Part shown: positions 1 through 13,208 of the stretch, piece by piece
Position numbering within the stretch: the first letter of the stretch is position 1
How the letters are laid out: every line of letters starts with the position of its first letter
From: Acanthochlamys bracteata
Taxonomy: Eukaryota > Streptophyta > Magnoliopsida > Pandanales > Velloziaceae
Direction of reading: 5' to 3'
DNA: 64,000 nucleotides
Assembly (NCBI GenBank): GCA_019914995.1
Contig: CM034140.1
Location: 2,852,001 to 2,916,000, forward strand
Translations under genes and position numbers: made by a program
The notes under the pieces: generated by a model
The model's database searches: none
Seen by the model: only the letters and a program-made list of their open reading frames with translations
Told to the model about the DNA's origin: nothing

Positions 1-3000
1 GTATTATACATCTCTGTGTCCGTTGTTCAATAAACTTATGAAACCATTCTCTTACAGGCTTTACAATATTGTGAAAGGTTAACAGCGCTCAAGGACCCTG
101 GTTGTCTTTCTCTTGTGGGTTTTCTACATTGTAAAGGTTCGAGAAACTGATTACAAAAACTGTTCATTCTCATATATGTATAAATATAGGGGTTTCCTAT
201 AAACTTCTTAATTCTTGGAGGGTGAATCCTTTATATGAAATTCAGCATTTGCTATTCTTCACTAGGAAAGCATCAAAGCGGGTGCATGGCTAATTGTAGA
301 TGTTTGACACCACTACATGCTTTGAAGTTACCTCTCCTTGATATGAGGCATAGGCATTACTAGCATGGCGTGGCAGTGTTAGAAATGGATATTTGGATAA
401 GATCCATCATACATATACGTCAATCGAGAAAAGAAATGCTTCTGATAAACTTGACTTAGGATCTGTCTTTTCAAGTTTGTTGTAACTTTCAAATTAATTT
501 TGATAATAACAATGAATTAAGAATTATGATTTATATTGAACTAATAAGTTAAAATTAAGTTCCGCAGAATTAGACAAAACAAGCTTATTTTACTTACAGC
601 AAACAACAATAATAGTTACTAAATAGCTGGCTGCTCTGCTACTGTAAATCAAACAGCATACAGAACAGAGGATCCTATAGTCACACTACAGTCAGCTACT
701 TAACTGCTGAAGTATACAAAAAATTTTCTGTATCGTTCAAAACAGAGTATTGGGCTTAGCAACAAAATTTCAGCTCAAGCTTTTCATTTCAAAATCTTCT
801 GGATTTACAACTCACTGAAACAAATCAGATACAAGATCCACAACGAGCAAAAATTTATCCTCTTCACAAAAAAGAAAAGCTCAATGATCAAGAAAAGAAA
901 GCAAATTATACAACTAAGTTTGACTGATCAAGTCAAGACTAGCCAGTCAAATAAATTCAAAGCAGACAATCTGGGATGCATTTAATTTGGACAAGCCAAC
1001 TCAGCTCTCATATTTCAAACAACAACTTAGCTAAATCAAGTTCATAATCACTGGCGGGTAAATTCAAATCTCTCCACAGTGTATTTAATGCCATGAAGAT
1101 ATTGCACCAAAATAGCAGAAAACAATCGTGGAAGCGGTTGATTAACCGCTAAACAAACTGCTCTCTCTCTGTTTTGAAAGTCTACCAATGCAAAAGAGGG
1201 CCAACGACAATCTTCTTCAACGGAAAAAATCGTTCTGCATAGAGATGAAATTCTATAAGAAGGGAGGTAGAGCAACAGAGAAGACAGCAAGCAAAAAACG
1301 AATGAAGACATATAAAAACTCAACAGCTCTACAAAATTATCACTCAAGCAATTGAAACCTTACTGCTGATCACACTGAAGATATCTCTCTCAGCAACTAT
1401 ATTGATCATCTCATTAGAAAACTCCGAGAATACTCAATCATCATAAGATAGATCATGTGCTCAACTTCTATTATTTTCTTGTAACCTCATACTAATTCTG
1501 TGACAGAGGTGCTACGGACACCTGTTAAAGAAACTTAGATGGAGTTTGGTGAAAGTTCTTAAACCTTATAATAGAGCTAGCATATCAGTCAGATGGGCAG
1601 TGATGTCTAGTAGGCTGTGAGGGATTGTCTTGGTGAAAAAATTCTGTAAAAGTAAGTGTGCTTGGTGAAGCACTTGGCTCTTGATGTATATGTAGCTTAT
1701 TAAAGGTTTAGTGAAGCTTTGGCTCTGGTGATAGAACATCCGTGGATGTAGGCAAAGAGGTTTGCTGAACCACGTTAAATACTTTGAGTACTATTTTTTT
1801 TACCTAAGTCAGCAAACACTAACACTTTCTGTCTGTATATTACATAACTAACTCAGCCGACTGTAAGCCTGCTGTCTATAAGATCATTAAGCTTCACAAA
1901 AATTTTATTTATTAATTCAATTCATCCCTCTTCTCTTAAATTAATTTTACAGGAGATTCAACAAAGCTTTTATTGGAGCCAGGATTTTATTCCCTTAGAA
2001 TAACTTTGGTTCCCCAATCTATTGGCAAATGTACGGAAAATCTTGGCCTAGCAACCACACCACTGCACAACCAAGTGCCCAGAAAGCTAATTGCACTAGA
2101 TAATCATAAATGAGTTTTTACTTTATCTTGCTAAAAGAAAGTTGTCCCAAATTTATTAAGAAACGTTCATGCTGGTGCAATAGATTTTAGCTTTTTGATC
2201 AGGGATAAGAATGGCTGGCAAAGTTGGTAGCAGGTTGGTGTTAGGTAATGAGAAAAAGAGTATTTGGCATCTATGTTTCTTGCAATTTTAGTCGAAGGTG
2301 GATAATATTTTGATCAATTTGCATCGATTTATTCATTTTTCATATAGGACTGTTAATATTAAACAAGATAAAATTTTATATTTTGACCTATTTTTGGGGG
2401 TTGGTCTCATTAATTTCCAGTTATGGTTCATGTTCAGTTCTGGTGTTATAGACTAGCTACTAACTGAAGCTCTTAGAAAGTTATACTAAGAAAAGAACTG
2501 AAACAGAGTAATTGTTATTTTTCATGATAAAACCATATATGAAATGTTCAAATTTCATTCATGTCAACTATAAGCTAACAAATTTTATTTCATACTGGTT
2601 TCGTTAGCAATTAATATCAATAGCTGAAGACAACCTTAGATCAGAATGGCAAAAACCAAACTCGGATAACATCATTAGAAATTTCCATGCGATTGTAATT
2701 TGTTTGCCTTTTAAAATAAAAAGCAACGCTATCAAACTGAACAAAATGGTAAGCTGTCCATCACAACCACGGAGTCCCTTATCTTACTTTCCACCAATCT
2801 TAGAAAAATTATCATTGCTTAGCAAATCTTTTCCTGTTTCTTTCTTGCCTTTTTTTCTTTTGCCTCTTCTTTCATTTTTACTGTTGTTACTTTTCCTTTT
2901 TACCTTTCTTTCAATGGTATTGATATGGGCAGTTATAGTTTAATCTCTGTTATCCCTCTGTTCGTGCAAACAAAATTGTGATAGTCATCCTCTGAACAAT

Positions 3001-3082
3001 TTAACAGGGCTGCAATAACGGTAGAACTAAGACATATACCTTACATGGCATTCTATGCTAGTTGTGTAAACACTCATTTTAT
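1..3082. other. Spacer without a recognisable gene
   Basis: No open reading frame here resembles a protein family I know. A 99-codon frame at 1048-1347 (-) and a hydrophobic, pyrimidine-rich frame at 2704-2943 (+) exist, but neither has a recognisable domain or a convincing splice partner. The first few hundred bases could be untranslated sequence of a gene beyond the left edge. That cannot be decided from this window. Confidence 0.5.
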
Positions 3083-3544
3083 TCACACAATTGCTGCCGG
3101 ATCACCTGCAGCTTTTCCCAGCAGAGTCCTGCAGATAGGGCAGCTAGCATGAGTCTTCAGCCACTGATCAACACACTCTGGATGGAACTCGTGCTCGCAT
3201 CCTGGCAGCACTTTCACCTTCTCACCCTCAGCGAAATCTCCAAGGCATATGGAACAAAGAGCCTCTTCCGCTGTCTTGCTTTTATACAACTGCACTCGAA
3301 AACTTGCAATTGTGTCCACATCAAGACCTGGCGGCTGGGACGTGCAGGAAGATGAAGGAGAAACTCCACGACGACGACGGTAGTGGCATGCCCAAAGGAC
3401 GTATATGCACACAAGGAAGGAGAAGAGGGTGGCAGAGAAGACGACGAGAAGGGCAAGTAAGCTGCGCCAGTGGACCTTAAAGGCCTTATCATCAAAATCA
3501 CCATAGCGCCAGCGAAAGGGTTGTGCAGTTTCTTGAGCAGCCAT
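3083..3544 (-). CDS. ATL-type RING-H2 E3 ubiquitin ligase, single exon
   Basis: The product is a 153-residue predicted membrane-anchored E3 ubiquitin ligase. One hydrophobic segment (about residues 29-54) is followed by a basic stretch (YRRRR). A RING-H2 domain at about 94-138 has the spacing C-x2-C-x14-C-x1-H-x2-H-x2-C-x10-C-x2-C (CSIC ... GCEHEFHPEC ... CPIC). A proline sits one residue before the third cysteine (LPGC) and a tryptophan precedes the last cysteine pair (DQWL), both typical of the ATL family. ATLs hand ubiquitin from an E2 to target proteins, often at the plasma or endomembrane. The ATG at 3544 is the natural start and the frame ends at a TGA at 3083. It has no intron, as is usual for ATLs. 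The exact ATL member and substrate cannot be assigned. Confidence 0.9.
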   Translation of the reverse strand: MAAQETAQPFRWRYGDFDDKAFKVHWRSLLALLVVFSATLFSFLVCIYVLWACHYRRRRGVSPSSSCTSQPPGLDVDTIASFRVQLYKSKTAEEALCSICLGDFAEGEKVKVLPGCEHEFHPECVDQWLKTHASCPICRTLLGKAAGDPAAIV

Positions 3545-3833
3545 GAAGTGGTTTGTTTATCTATCTTCTGGTAACTTTCTTCGGTTTGTTGTTGATGAAG
3601 ATGTGGTCTTGATGTTTTTGTGTGGGTACAATACACGCTTGCGCCATGCGGTACCTTTGCCTTTGTTTGTCACTACTCACTACAACACCTTATTCATCTT
3701 TTTGTCTCTTTTATCTTTCTGTTGTAACAGGCTTCACCTGCACGATCAGAAGAGACAGCAAAATGAAGGCAAATTATAGAAGCTAGAAGCTGATCACTAG
3801 GAACTAGTAGCTTTCTGCGTGATGGATCGCTGC

Positions 3834-3840
3834 ATATATA
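3834..3840 (-). promoter_or_regulatory. Possible TATA box for the RING-H2 gene
   Basis: Read on the minus strand, TATATAT lies about 290 bases upstream of the start codon and would give a 5' leader of roughly 260 nt. It is the best TATA-like match upstream of the gene, but AT-rich plant DNA gives such matches by chance. Confidence 0.3.
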
Positions 3841-6800
3841 GCAGTAACCACATTAATATCCTGCTTGATCTTTGTATGGTATCGGTCTCTTTTACGTACC
3901 GTATGAGAAGTTGTTGTTAAAAGAAAGTGTAAATTAATGTGAGCAAGGAATTAGTTGTCAACGAAGATTGAAGATGATGTTGCTAGTCTTTGATTGATAC
4001 TCACTCTTCTGCTGGGATGATTTTGAAGAACTGCAAGTTTGTGCTTTTTGGTAGTAGCTGTCTCTCTACTTTAACTTTTCAGAGTACTGGATTCTCTTAA
4101 ATTGAGGGATTAGCATGTAGTAGACATTGATAAATTATGTCTGTGATCATGAGCAGTTGGATATACGCAATACTTGCAAAGAAAACCTAATAAGCATTAG
4201 GTCTTAATTAGCCATCAAAATTTTAAAGACCGACAAAAATTGATCGCGACTGGGACACATATGCGACCAAATGAGTCTTAGTCGCTGTTACTTTCACACC
4301 TGCCATCAACTAAAGAGAAATGGTCAAATATTGCACATATATCAGGACCTCCCAAAAAAGGGTCTCCAGTGGATGTTGGGAATTATTTTTCTAACTCTAT
4401 TTTATTTTGATATTTCATTATATATTTATTAATATTTTTTTATTAAAAAATATAAAATATGTTACGTAGTAAAAATTTATTATTATTTAACAAAGTAAAA
4501 ATAGTACTTAATTTAAAAAAAATTAAAATATTTTTTGTTTTAAAAAAATTAATTTTATAGTAATCTAAATATCTCTTAGGTGAGAAACAACTACCAACTA
4601 GTTATGAATTCTCCTATGTAATTGTGCCGTGCTACGTAAAAACTTGTTATGCAATTTTCAGGAGTTTTAATATGGATAATAATTCTTGATGGTATATAAA
4701 TAGTGATATATACATTCATAAAAAGGTTCAGATAATAATCTAATAAAAGGTTGTTAATAATTAACAAAAATTAGAGAGATTTTTTAAAGTGCTTTTAAAA
4801 TGAAGTTTTTTTAAATAAAAAATATTTTTGTCATTTTTAAAAAACGAATTTTACTTATTTTTATCTAAAAAAATAATAAAAATAAATAATAAAAAATATT
4901 TATTACGTAAAATTTTTTTATATTTTATAATATTTAAATAAATTTTTTATATATTTATAAAATATATATTAAAAAATTAATTTTGAAGTAAACAATGCCA
5001 AAACGCCCTCTAGGTAGATTAGACGGATGCTACCACTTACTAGTTATAAATTATTATCATTATCTACAACATAATGATAAACTCTATGATCTAATTTAAC
5101 ATTAAGGTGGGATCCCTAACATAAAAAAGTTGTTAACCAAATAAAATTTTGTTTCATCTTTCTAAAGGAGTCCGGATTTCATTAACATTATCTACGATTT
5201 TATTTTCCACTATCTCTCTCTTTGATAAGGTTTTGACCTTAATACCCTTCTTTCAGATATTTATCCATCTTCTTTACATTTCCTTATAATTGAACATATA
5301 GGTGTAGCAGGATGTTTGTAATATTTTTAATTAAATCGTAAAGAAAAATTATATAATAATTATTTTTGAAATAAAAATAAAAATATTTAAAACTTTATAA
5401 TAAATTTACTTTAAGAAGAAACTTTTTATTTTAGACACAAACTTGACTTAAAGTATATTATGTGATGTTGGTTTTCTTTCTAATAAATTTATAAATTCCA
5501 TGTTTATATATATCAACTAAATAAATTAGTGAGTGGCGATAAATAACCACTGCTACGCAATTCAATTTAGTACGAAGCTAATCGATCACTGCCTGCGTAG
5601 TTTCTCGCATTAGGATCACTTGCTGTTTGTTCACACGACTTCTTTCAAAGAGGAATCATATGGAAATGAATTTATGGTTGCGTTTGCATTACTTTTTTAA
5701 CATTTCATTTTATTTTTTAATAAATTTTTAATAAAACTATATAAAATATATTTAAAATTTAAAAATATAAATATTATTTATTATTTAAATAAAATTTAGA
5801 ATTTAAAATATAATAAAATAAATTTTAATTTTAAAAAATTATTATGAATATTTTTTAAATAAATTTATTAGGATATATTATTTTTATCCTTATAAAATTT
5901 TTTCTAAAAATAAGTTGGCTTAATTTTGTAAGTAATTTTTGTAAATAATTAAGCCAAATTTACTTTCAGCTTACTTTTTTATGAAAAATAACAAAATCAA
6001 ACTTAGTTTTCATAATTTTTTAGTTTGGGCACATTTATCTACCAACCAAATTCTATAATATTATCATTTTTTTTTTCAAAATTCGATTTTAACTTACTAT
6101 TATACAAAATTAATATAAAATTTATTTTTAATTAAATATTTTCATTTTTAATTTAATAATTTAAATTTATTTTTTAAAAATGAGTTTATCTCAGAACACA
6201 TTCTTTATAAAAACACACTTTTATTTATGGCGTAAAAATGACTTGCATGTAAAAACATCTTGCAAAATAATAAATACAAATCAACTGGGCCTACTTGAGT
6301 TGGTGGGCAACGAGCTAATTACGACCAGCCACCAGGCCGGACCAATATTGCAAGAGAAGCTCTGCAAATTAACAGGGCACGCAGCTCCTGGTTCAATTTC
6401 AGGTACCAGCTGTATATCGTTGCACTTGAGGTGGAAGCAATTTAAAACGTATTTTAAATATTCATAATTAAATTTATATAAATAAAAAATAAGAAATAAA
6501 TTTTTTTAAAAATAGATTGAAAATAAAATTTAATTTTATTGTTTCAATTATTTTTTAAAATAAATTAAAACATAAAATTATATTATAAACTATATAAATA
6601 AAAAAATAAAATTGGAGCTTCATGTGTGAACTTAAAGTTTTTAATTTTTTTATAAATAAATATATAATTTTTTTGATAAAAAAATTAAAATTTCGGACGA
6701 TTGAAGCACATTCTTTGAGATCACAAACCTGAAGCACCCTCGCTTCCAAACCCTGCTTGCTTTTACCCAAAGACGCAGCAAAGTATGTTAAAATTTTTTC

Positions 6801-7789
6801 CTTATGCATGATCTTCACTTTTATATATATTACACAAATTATCAGAATAAGAATAATGAAAGTTACAATAATTTTTCTATTATCTGATAGTTATCAGATA
6901 ATTATTTCATATCTTATTAGTTAATTAATAGTTACTATGTCAAAAAAAGTGTGTTTTTTTTTGAAGAAATTACTTTATTCTATATATAGCATTTATACGA
7001 ATCTCCATTATATGCAATTTGAGAGATACTCTTTTACTATAACACTGAGCTATATATTATAGTTGTAAGAATTAAAGAACGGCTTCCACTGTTCTGTTTT
7101 TCCGTATGTAAACATGTATGACGTGATTTTGGTTAAAATAATCTCGCCTACTTGAAAATATTCAGGAGATATTTATATTTTTTAAATAAATCTTTTAAGT
7201 ATCTATATAATTTTAATAATTTTAAAAATATTAAAATTTATATATCATCTTTATATATCATCTATATATATAATTTCTTATTATAAGTACTCTCGGAATC
7301 GTCCCCTTACTCTTATGCAAGTATAGTGGCAAGTTTCTTATAATGCTGTAATTGATCACACCGGCCATCTGTTGTTGACTTTCACCGTCGACACCGTGCA
7401 AGGATTTGATAGGGAACATAGAAACACATTGTACCCCGACTTAGTGGTTTTGCGAGTATGCAATATGAAGCACAAATTTCCCCAAGAGTTTTCTAATATC
7501 CTATATGGGGTTTTTATTTCATCAAGCTCAGTTTGATCGATGGTATTTTTTTTTAAGAAACCAATGAGCCCTTTTGAAGAGATAAGTACACCCAACGTTC
7601 TAGATAAATATGTGACAACTAATATAAAAACAATATATACCATATGTATTCCATAATAGAAGATTTAAATATATAGTCAATATAAATCATAAGGTACTAT
7701 ATATAGATATAGTTATTAAAGCGACATATATAGGCAAATCTATATGATATAATTCCATAAATGGCTGAGTGAAAACATGACCTAGCAAG
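3841..7789. other. AT-rich spacer with MITE-like remnants
   Basis: There is no credible gene. Four extremely AT-rich blocks (about 4370-4580, 4745-5005, 5665-6180 and 6445-6700) alternate with ordinary spacer. The block ending near 5005 is bounded by AAACGCCCTC, and the one starting at 6447 opens with a terminus that recurs at 55401. These features suggest decayed non-autonomous DNA transposons. The frame at 7356-7643 (-) shows no recognisable domain. Confidence 0.4.
6447..6700. mobile_element. Truncated AT-rich MITE-like element
   Basis: The left edge, ACGTATTTTAAATATTCA, closely matches the terminus of the better defined element at 55401-55683. Everything up to about 6700 is more than 80% A+T with poly-A/T runs. 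I could not find the matching right inverted terminus, so the element is probably truncated or eroded. Confidence 0.35.
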
Positions 7790-8446
7790 CTAGTAATAGC
7801 TGTAGTAGTAAGGGAAAGAGCCAGGAGCCGGGAAAACCTCATCTTGTCCTAGGAAAGAGCAGGGTGGCAATGGAGGAAGTGGTGAAAGCATTGGCTCATT
7901 TGCCATTGCGTACTGATCTGTCCTTTGGTTTTCCAACTCTGCCGGAGAGAAATCAGAAGATGAAGCAGAAGCAGCAGTACTAGTAGTAGCACCATAAGCA
8001 CTCATTGCAACAGCAGCAGTAGTGGCACCGTTGAACTGATCAGTAGTTGTACTCACGAGTTGTTCGTCGGACGGAAGAGTCATTTCAGCTTTGTGAAGCC
8101 AAATTTGAGACTTGAGATACTTGACATAGTGAATGGCTTCCTCTAGCATGGACACAGTATCCATCTTGCTACCACCAGGAACAAGACTCTTTAGAATCTT
8201 AAACCGGTCGCTGATCCGGTGCCGCCGTTGACGGGCCGCAACGCTCTGCGGGTCAGTAGAAAGCTTCGTTCCTCCACCTCTCCTATTACCTCCTCTCTTT
8301 CTCATCATCATCTCCTTCTGTTGCTGCTGCTGCTGCTGCAGCAACTGCTGCTTGCTAATTGCAAGAGAGTGATGATCATGATTAATGTTTTCATCATCAA
8401 CTACTGAAGAAATCCAAGTTCGCTGGTTGTAGTAATAACTCTCCAT
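7790..8446 (-). CDS. Atypical bHLH transcription factor, single exon
   Basis: This is a 218-residue nuclear DNA-binding regulator. A basic helix-loop-helix domain spans about residues 65-115 ([17 protein letters not shown], then the loop VPGGSKMD and second helix [17 protein letters not shown]). The sequence places it with HECATE-like plant bHLHs, most like the AtbHLH52/53 type. That subgroup is my recollection of the family, not a search result. The residue that reads E-box DNA (the glutamate in canonical A-E-R) is alanine here, as in HEC proteins. Histidine replaces the next acidic residue (RRHRI where HECs have RRERI). A poly-Gln tract precedes the domain (about residues 37-43), and the C-terminus is rich in Ser, Ala and Pro. 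The ATG at 8446 is the only sensible start. Confidence 0.88.
   Translation of the reverse strand: MESYYYNQRTWISSVVDDENINHDHHSLAISKQQLLQQQQQQQKEMMMRKRGGNRRGGGTKLSTDPQSVAARQRRHRISDRFKILKSLVPGGSKMDTVSMLEEAIHYVKYLKSQIWLHKAEMTLPSDEQLVSTTTDQFNGATTAAVAMSAYGATTSTAASASSSDFSPAELENQRTDQYAMANEPMLSPLPPLPPCSFLGQDEVFPAPGSFPYYYSYY
8318..8338 (-). repeat. CAG/CAA codon repeat encoding poly-Gln
   Basis: Seven consecutive glutamine codons (mostly CAG on the minus strand) lie within the N-terminal region of the bHLH gene, with more Gln codons just upstream. It is likely to vary in length between accessions. Confidence 0.8.
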
Positions 8447-8511
8447 TAGTTTCTCAGTCTAACCCTGATGTTTGGTATTGTGTGGTTTCTGAGTAACAAC
8501 TTCAAGGCAAA

Positions 8512-8518
8512 ATTTATA
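8512..8518 (-). promoter_or_regulatory. Likely TATA box of the bHLH gene
   Basis: The minus strand reads CTATAAATT 66-73 bases upstream of the start codon. This is a strong plant TATA consensus and would give a short leader of about 35-45 nt. The call is inferred from sequence and position only. Confidence 0.45.
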
Positions 8519-11500
8519 GACAGAGAATTCAAGAAGTGAAGGAGAGGGTGTACTAGGGTTTGAGTCATGGTTTGATATATCGAGCATGTTAGTCAACTTG
8601 AGATAGTACGACATACGGAAAGCGAGCCTATATGATATCGGGGAAGAAGAGCAAAGTGGGAGAGGAAGAGAAGGAGGCTTTTGCTTTGTTTTTAGTACTA
8701 TTACAGTGTTGCACTTGTTGAATATTATACTGATGAAAAGAAGTGGTAATTTATATCTACAGACATTAGACAGCTATATATTATATGGTTTAATTTATGA
8801 GCTTTCATTCGAGTAGCCGTACTGGAGATAGAGAAGATAGCATAGTTTCTTCTCTGTCGAACAACAGAATGTGTTGTCTCATGGTTCCTAATGCCATGAT
8901 TATCAGGACATTTCTCTCTCTGGAGATCGTGTGCTCGTAGCTAGCACGAAAAAAAAAGAGCATAATTACTTCCAAGTAAGAAAAACTACATCCCCTGTAA
9001 AAGAATTTGGAATTTGGTTGAGAAAATTGTACTGTAGAAAACTAAATTGTTGATCGAAGTTCATATACACTAGTAACACTACCAGCTAAGTTGCAAGATT
9101 AAATCTATCAACAGATTAGCTATATATAGATATGAAACTTAATAGATGAAGTTCATGTTTACTCCTTCCTTTGGCTAGCTAGTTTTTTAGATCTTTTAGT
9201 TAGCAGGCAAGCAGTGAAATGGCTTGAATAAGGAAAAGAAACGTTATTCGTACCTTCGTCAATGTATGGTCTCGTTTGGACATTGCACACCAGATCTTGT
9301 CCCTCTGTTCTCCTTTGGAAGTAGAACTACACATAGATCATATACAGAAGTAGATCACCTACAATCTTTTAGCTACCTAGCTAGAGTTCTATGAAGAGAG
9401 AGAGAAAGAGAGGGAGCACACAAAGACGAATGGGTTTTTTTGCTTTCTTCAGACAGAACGCAAAGAAAAAGTGGGAGAATATCGAATCACAAAAGCCTGA
9501 CTTGCACTTGCAGCTAGATAGATTGCTATTTAAGTATAGAGTACCACTATTTGCTGACGCAGACTTATTGTCTGTAAAGAAGAAGTGAGGAAAACCTAGC
9601 CTGCTAGCTACGACAAAGATTTATATATTGCATTATTACCATGTTCAACTTGAGTAAACCTGAAACATGTTTGGGACTGTTTTGTGACGCTTATTCGAAA
9701 AAAATTTTATTAATTTTTTTATTTTATATTTTAGTAATATTTATAGACATTTATTTGAATATTTAAAAAATATAAAAAAGTATTACATAATTAATATTTT
9801 TATTATTTTTTAAAAGTTAAAATAGTATAATTTGTTTATCAAATATTTTTATTTAAAAAAATCATTTTATAAGTTAATTCATAACGTCTTTTTTGATGTT
9901 TCACTTTTTACTTATAGGTGTTCGGAAATTTTTTTATAAAATAAATTTTTAATGAATAATAAAGTTTTATTTTAAACAATAAATTTTATTTTTATATCAA
10001 AATTAATAATAAAAATAAATTATAATAATATGTTATAATATAAATTTTTTGTATCTTAAAATTAAAAATAAATTGATAGAAATTTATTAAAAAATATGGA
10101 ATAAATATAGGATTTGAAATGATGTTATTTGACTTATCGTTTTCAAAAAATATTTTTATATTTCACATTTTTTATTAAACTTTTATAAATATTAAAAAAT
10201 TTATTTAAAATTTAGAAAATATAAAACTTTATAAAATAAAATTTTTTAACACTTATTTTTATTATTTTTAAATGAAGAAATAAAATTTATTTTTAAAATA
10301 AAAATATATTCAATTTTTAAAAAAATTTATTTCAAAAACATCCAAAATCTAACGCCAAACGCCCACGCCCCTTCGGAGGGAGAGCAGATGGAACATGTTG
10401 TTCTGCGAACGGAGAAAGGACATAGAAAAAGAAACAAAAGAGGGCAAAGAAAGAAAGAATACTCATTGGAGTGATGGGAAGATGAAGTGACACATTGATC
10501 GATTAGTCTTTCCTTCTTCTTTTTCTTTCTTCTTCTAAAATGGGAAGTGTCAGATGTTCAATGCTATTTCAGATCAAACGTTTCCGTTTATCAGAAGTAG
10601 CAGCTAGCACTGTGTTGAGTTGAAATTTCATCACTGCTAATTAAAAAGCTGGCTAAGCATCTGTAGCAGGCCACACGTGAAACGACCAAGTGTGGAATAC
10701 TTGATCCAGCCCAGTGAATAACCACTGGTTATCACTCACTGTCTGAAAGGCATGTTTAATTACGCAAAACTAAGTGCTTAAAAATAACTTAAATAAAATT
10801 ACAATAATTATAATAATATATATAATTAAAAAAATTTCAGTTTTAGTACAAGAATTTATTTTCACAACGAATAAAACACTACCTCAGTTGTCAACGTGGC
10901 GCATGAGATCGTTATTTTTATCTCCCGCACCAGTCAACGTAACACATGATCTGTCAGTGTTTGCACGTGTGGCAGAGCGAGGTGAATTTCATCATTGTTG
11001 TGTTTCGTCCGAGTTTATCAAAATCGAATTTTATTATAAAATCGAGATTTTAAAATAAAATTATAAAATTATAAAATTTTACGTATCGATATATTTTATA
11101 AAATCTTTTTAATATCATTAAAAATTTTTTATAAAAGTTTTTATAATATTTTTTTAAAAATTTTTTTAGTATATTTAAAAAGTTTTTTAATTTCTTTTAA
11201 AATATATAAAAAATTACTTTATATTTTATAAAAAAAATTTCAAAATTATAATCTTTAAAAAATCTTCAAATTTTTATAAAAAATTCTCTAAAATTTTATA
11301 AAAAACTCTTTCAAATATTGTTAATTACAAAAAAAATTTCAAAAATAAAATCGTATAAAATTATAAAAAATTTAAAATTTTACTGATTTTAAAATTTAAA
11401 TCAAAATTTATGTGAAATTTTATTTAAAAAAATTTTATTTAAATCCGAATCATTTAGATAAAATAAAATCATAAAATTATAAAATTTTAATATTTAAATC

Positions 11501-11993
11501 GAAATTTTAATAACTTTGGTCGGTGTACTTTGGAACCATTGACAAGAGATGGATATGGGCGAGATGGGTTTCATCCTCTTAATTTAGCATTTCATGTCTA
11601 GCCCATCACTATTGGGCCTAATCAAATTTTATTGTTGGCCATGTAAACGAACCCTATCCAAAAGTTTAATTTAAGCAAGAAGTCCAAAAGCATTCATATT
11701 TTTTCTGGACGAACAATTCTAAACAGCACCATATAGCAACAATTGTTTCCATCGCTAGAAGCTTCACTACTGCTGACGCGTGTCCGCTTCTCGCCACGTC
11801 TAACTTCCGTCCTTTCCTAAATGATACCACTACGTGTCCGTCCACCAACACTGCACTAAACCGGGGAAAAGAAAAACCAATCAACCACTAACCAACCGAA
11901 GTCTCGGAGCAGCAACATTAGAAAACCCCCTGTTGCATTGATCAATAACATATACGTCTGCAAAGCCTGCTTCATTAACAGTGGGATCAAACA
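8519..11993. other. Spacer between the divergent bHLH and PEBP genes
   Basis: 8519-9650 is moderately AT-rich upstream sequence of the bHLH gene with no recognisable gene. 9660-10370 and 11030-11500 are extreme AT blocks, probably transposon remnants. The second contains the phrase TAAAATTATAAAATTTTA at both ends. 10370-10770 and 11520-11990 return to ordinary composition and include the presumed PEBP promoter. I saw no clear TATA box there. Confidence 0.4.
9660..10370. mobile_element. AT-rich MITE-like block, probably two nested or adjacent elements
   Basis: The block is more than 80% A+T with many poly-A/T runs. The left edge carries TTTGGGACTGTTTTGTGACG and the right edge carries CCAAAATCTAACGCCAAACG. 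The right edge, reversed, gives a similar GTTTGG-containing terminus. The internal boundary near 9900-9960 suggests two insertions. There is no coding capacity and no clear target duplication. Confidence 0.35.
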
Positions 11994-13208
11994 ATGGCTC
12001 AGGAACAAGAACTCCGTCTCGTCTCTCCTCACATCTCTCCCGGCGGCCGTCTCCCTCGTCAGTACACTCAAGATGGCCAAGGCGCCAAGAATAATATTTC
12101 ACCCCCTCTTGAATGGTACGTAACGCACATAGCCGATCAATCTACTTGTTTATGTGATTTAATGAGGATAATTGATTGATTGAATGAATGAGTTGCATTG
12201 GTGGTATAGGTATAACGTGCCAGAAGGAACGAACTCGTTGGCGCTGGTAGTGGAAGACATTGATGCGCCGGATCCAGAAGGACCGATCGTGCCGTGGACA
12301 CACTGGGTGCTTGTGAATATTCCGCCGACGTTGAAGGGATTGCCGGAAGGGTTCTCCGGCAAAGAAGAAGAGCTTGGTGGAGAGTATGAAGAGATCAAGG
12401 AGGGAACCAATGATTACAAGATTCCAGGGTACCGCGGACCAAAGCCGCCGACGACCGGGCACAGGATTCGGTTCAAGCTCTATGCGCTTGACGATGGCGT
12501 TCCTTCTCTTGGCCACAAGGTGGGATCTTCGTTCGTTCAATCTCTGTCATTTACTACCTATCATTGCTATACCTGTCATTTACTACCTATTATTTTTCTA
12601 CTGTTCGTTCAATTAGTCTGAGAGGAATCCCATCGTTAATTGTGATTATGTTTAAAAAAATATTATCTACAGTCGTTAGTGATCTGACTGTGTTTTTAGA
12701 AGAAATTAGCAATGTAAAGAAGTTCTGAGAAAATTTCCAAGCATGCCTGATTCATAGTGGCAACATAAGGTCTGATGATTTAAACCAACTACAGTCCTCT
12801 GTATTCTGAGCTAAAAGATTGGTTTTTGTACAATTCAGTTTAATAATTATGAAGTTTGACATGGGCTTGGTTATTGATACTTGGGATTGGGTGACGAGAG
12901 TATATTACTGTGACTGCGACTGTACTGCAGTAATATCTCATCCGATAGCTTCAAATTTTTCATGGGGATTTGAGTTCTTGCCTAATGAGATGTATCTTAT
13001 CTTATTGGAAATGATGGAATTGTGTTTATATGCTTATATGTATCATATATACTGGCATATCTCTATGTATGCAGCAATATTTCCTGAATTTCTGGAAATT
13101 GAAGTGTGGTCGGTGTTTTGTTTTGCATTGCAGGTGACCAAAGACAAACTCCTGGACGCCATCGAAGGGCATGTGCTCGCCGAGGCTGAACTGGTGGCTG
13201 TTTATTAG
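11994..13208 (+). CDS. PEBP-like protein (YbhB/YbcL type), three exons
   Basis: Exons are 11994-12115, 12210-12519 and 13134-13208. All junctions are GT-AG and the phases agree, giving 168 residues. The product is a phosphatidylethanolamine-binding-fold protein of the YbhB/YbcL (Raf-kinase-inhibitor-like) branch. This is the branch of Arabidopsis At5g01300, not the FT/TFL1 florigens. Supporting motifs are the ligand-pocket core DIDAPDPEGPIVPWTHW (about residues 57-73) and GYRGPKPPTTGHRIRF (about 120-135). The closing helix is in exon 3 (KDKLLDAIEGHVLAEAEL). The protein is probably cytosolic and its biochemical role in plants is not established. The start ATG opens the frame at the expected N-terminus. 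A poly(A) signal follows 136 bases after the TAG. Confidence 0.9.

Noticed and set aside
1048-1347. 99-codon frame with a hydrophobic stretch
   Set aside because: No recognisable domain, no homologue I can recall, and no splice partner. Open frames of this length occur by chance in this sequence.
2704-2943. Hydrophobic 79-codon frame
   Set aside because: Built on a pyrimidine-rich run (TTTCTT repeats), which automatically encodes Leu/Phe/Ser. It is low-complexity, not a membrane protein gene.
12142-12540. 132-codon frame on the minus strand
   Set aside because: It is the antisense shadow of PEBP exon 2. The plus-strand frame matches a known family and the splice sites agree.
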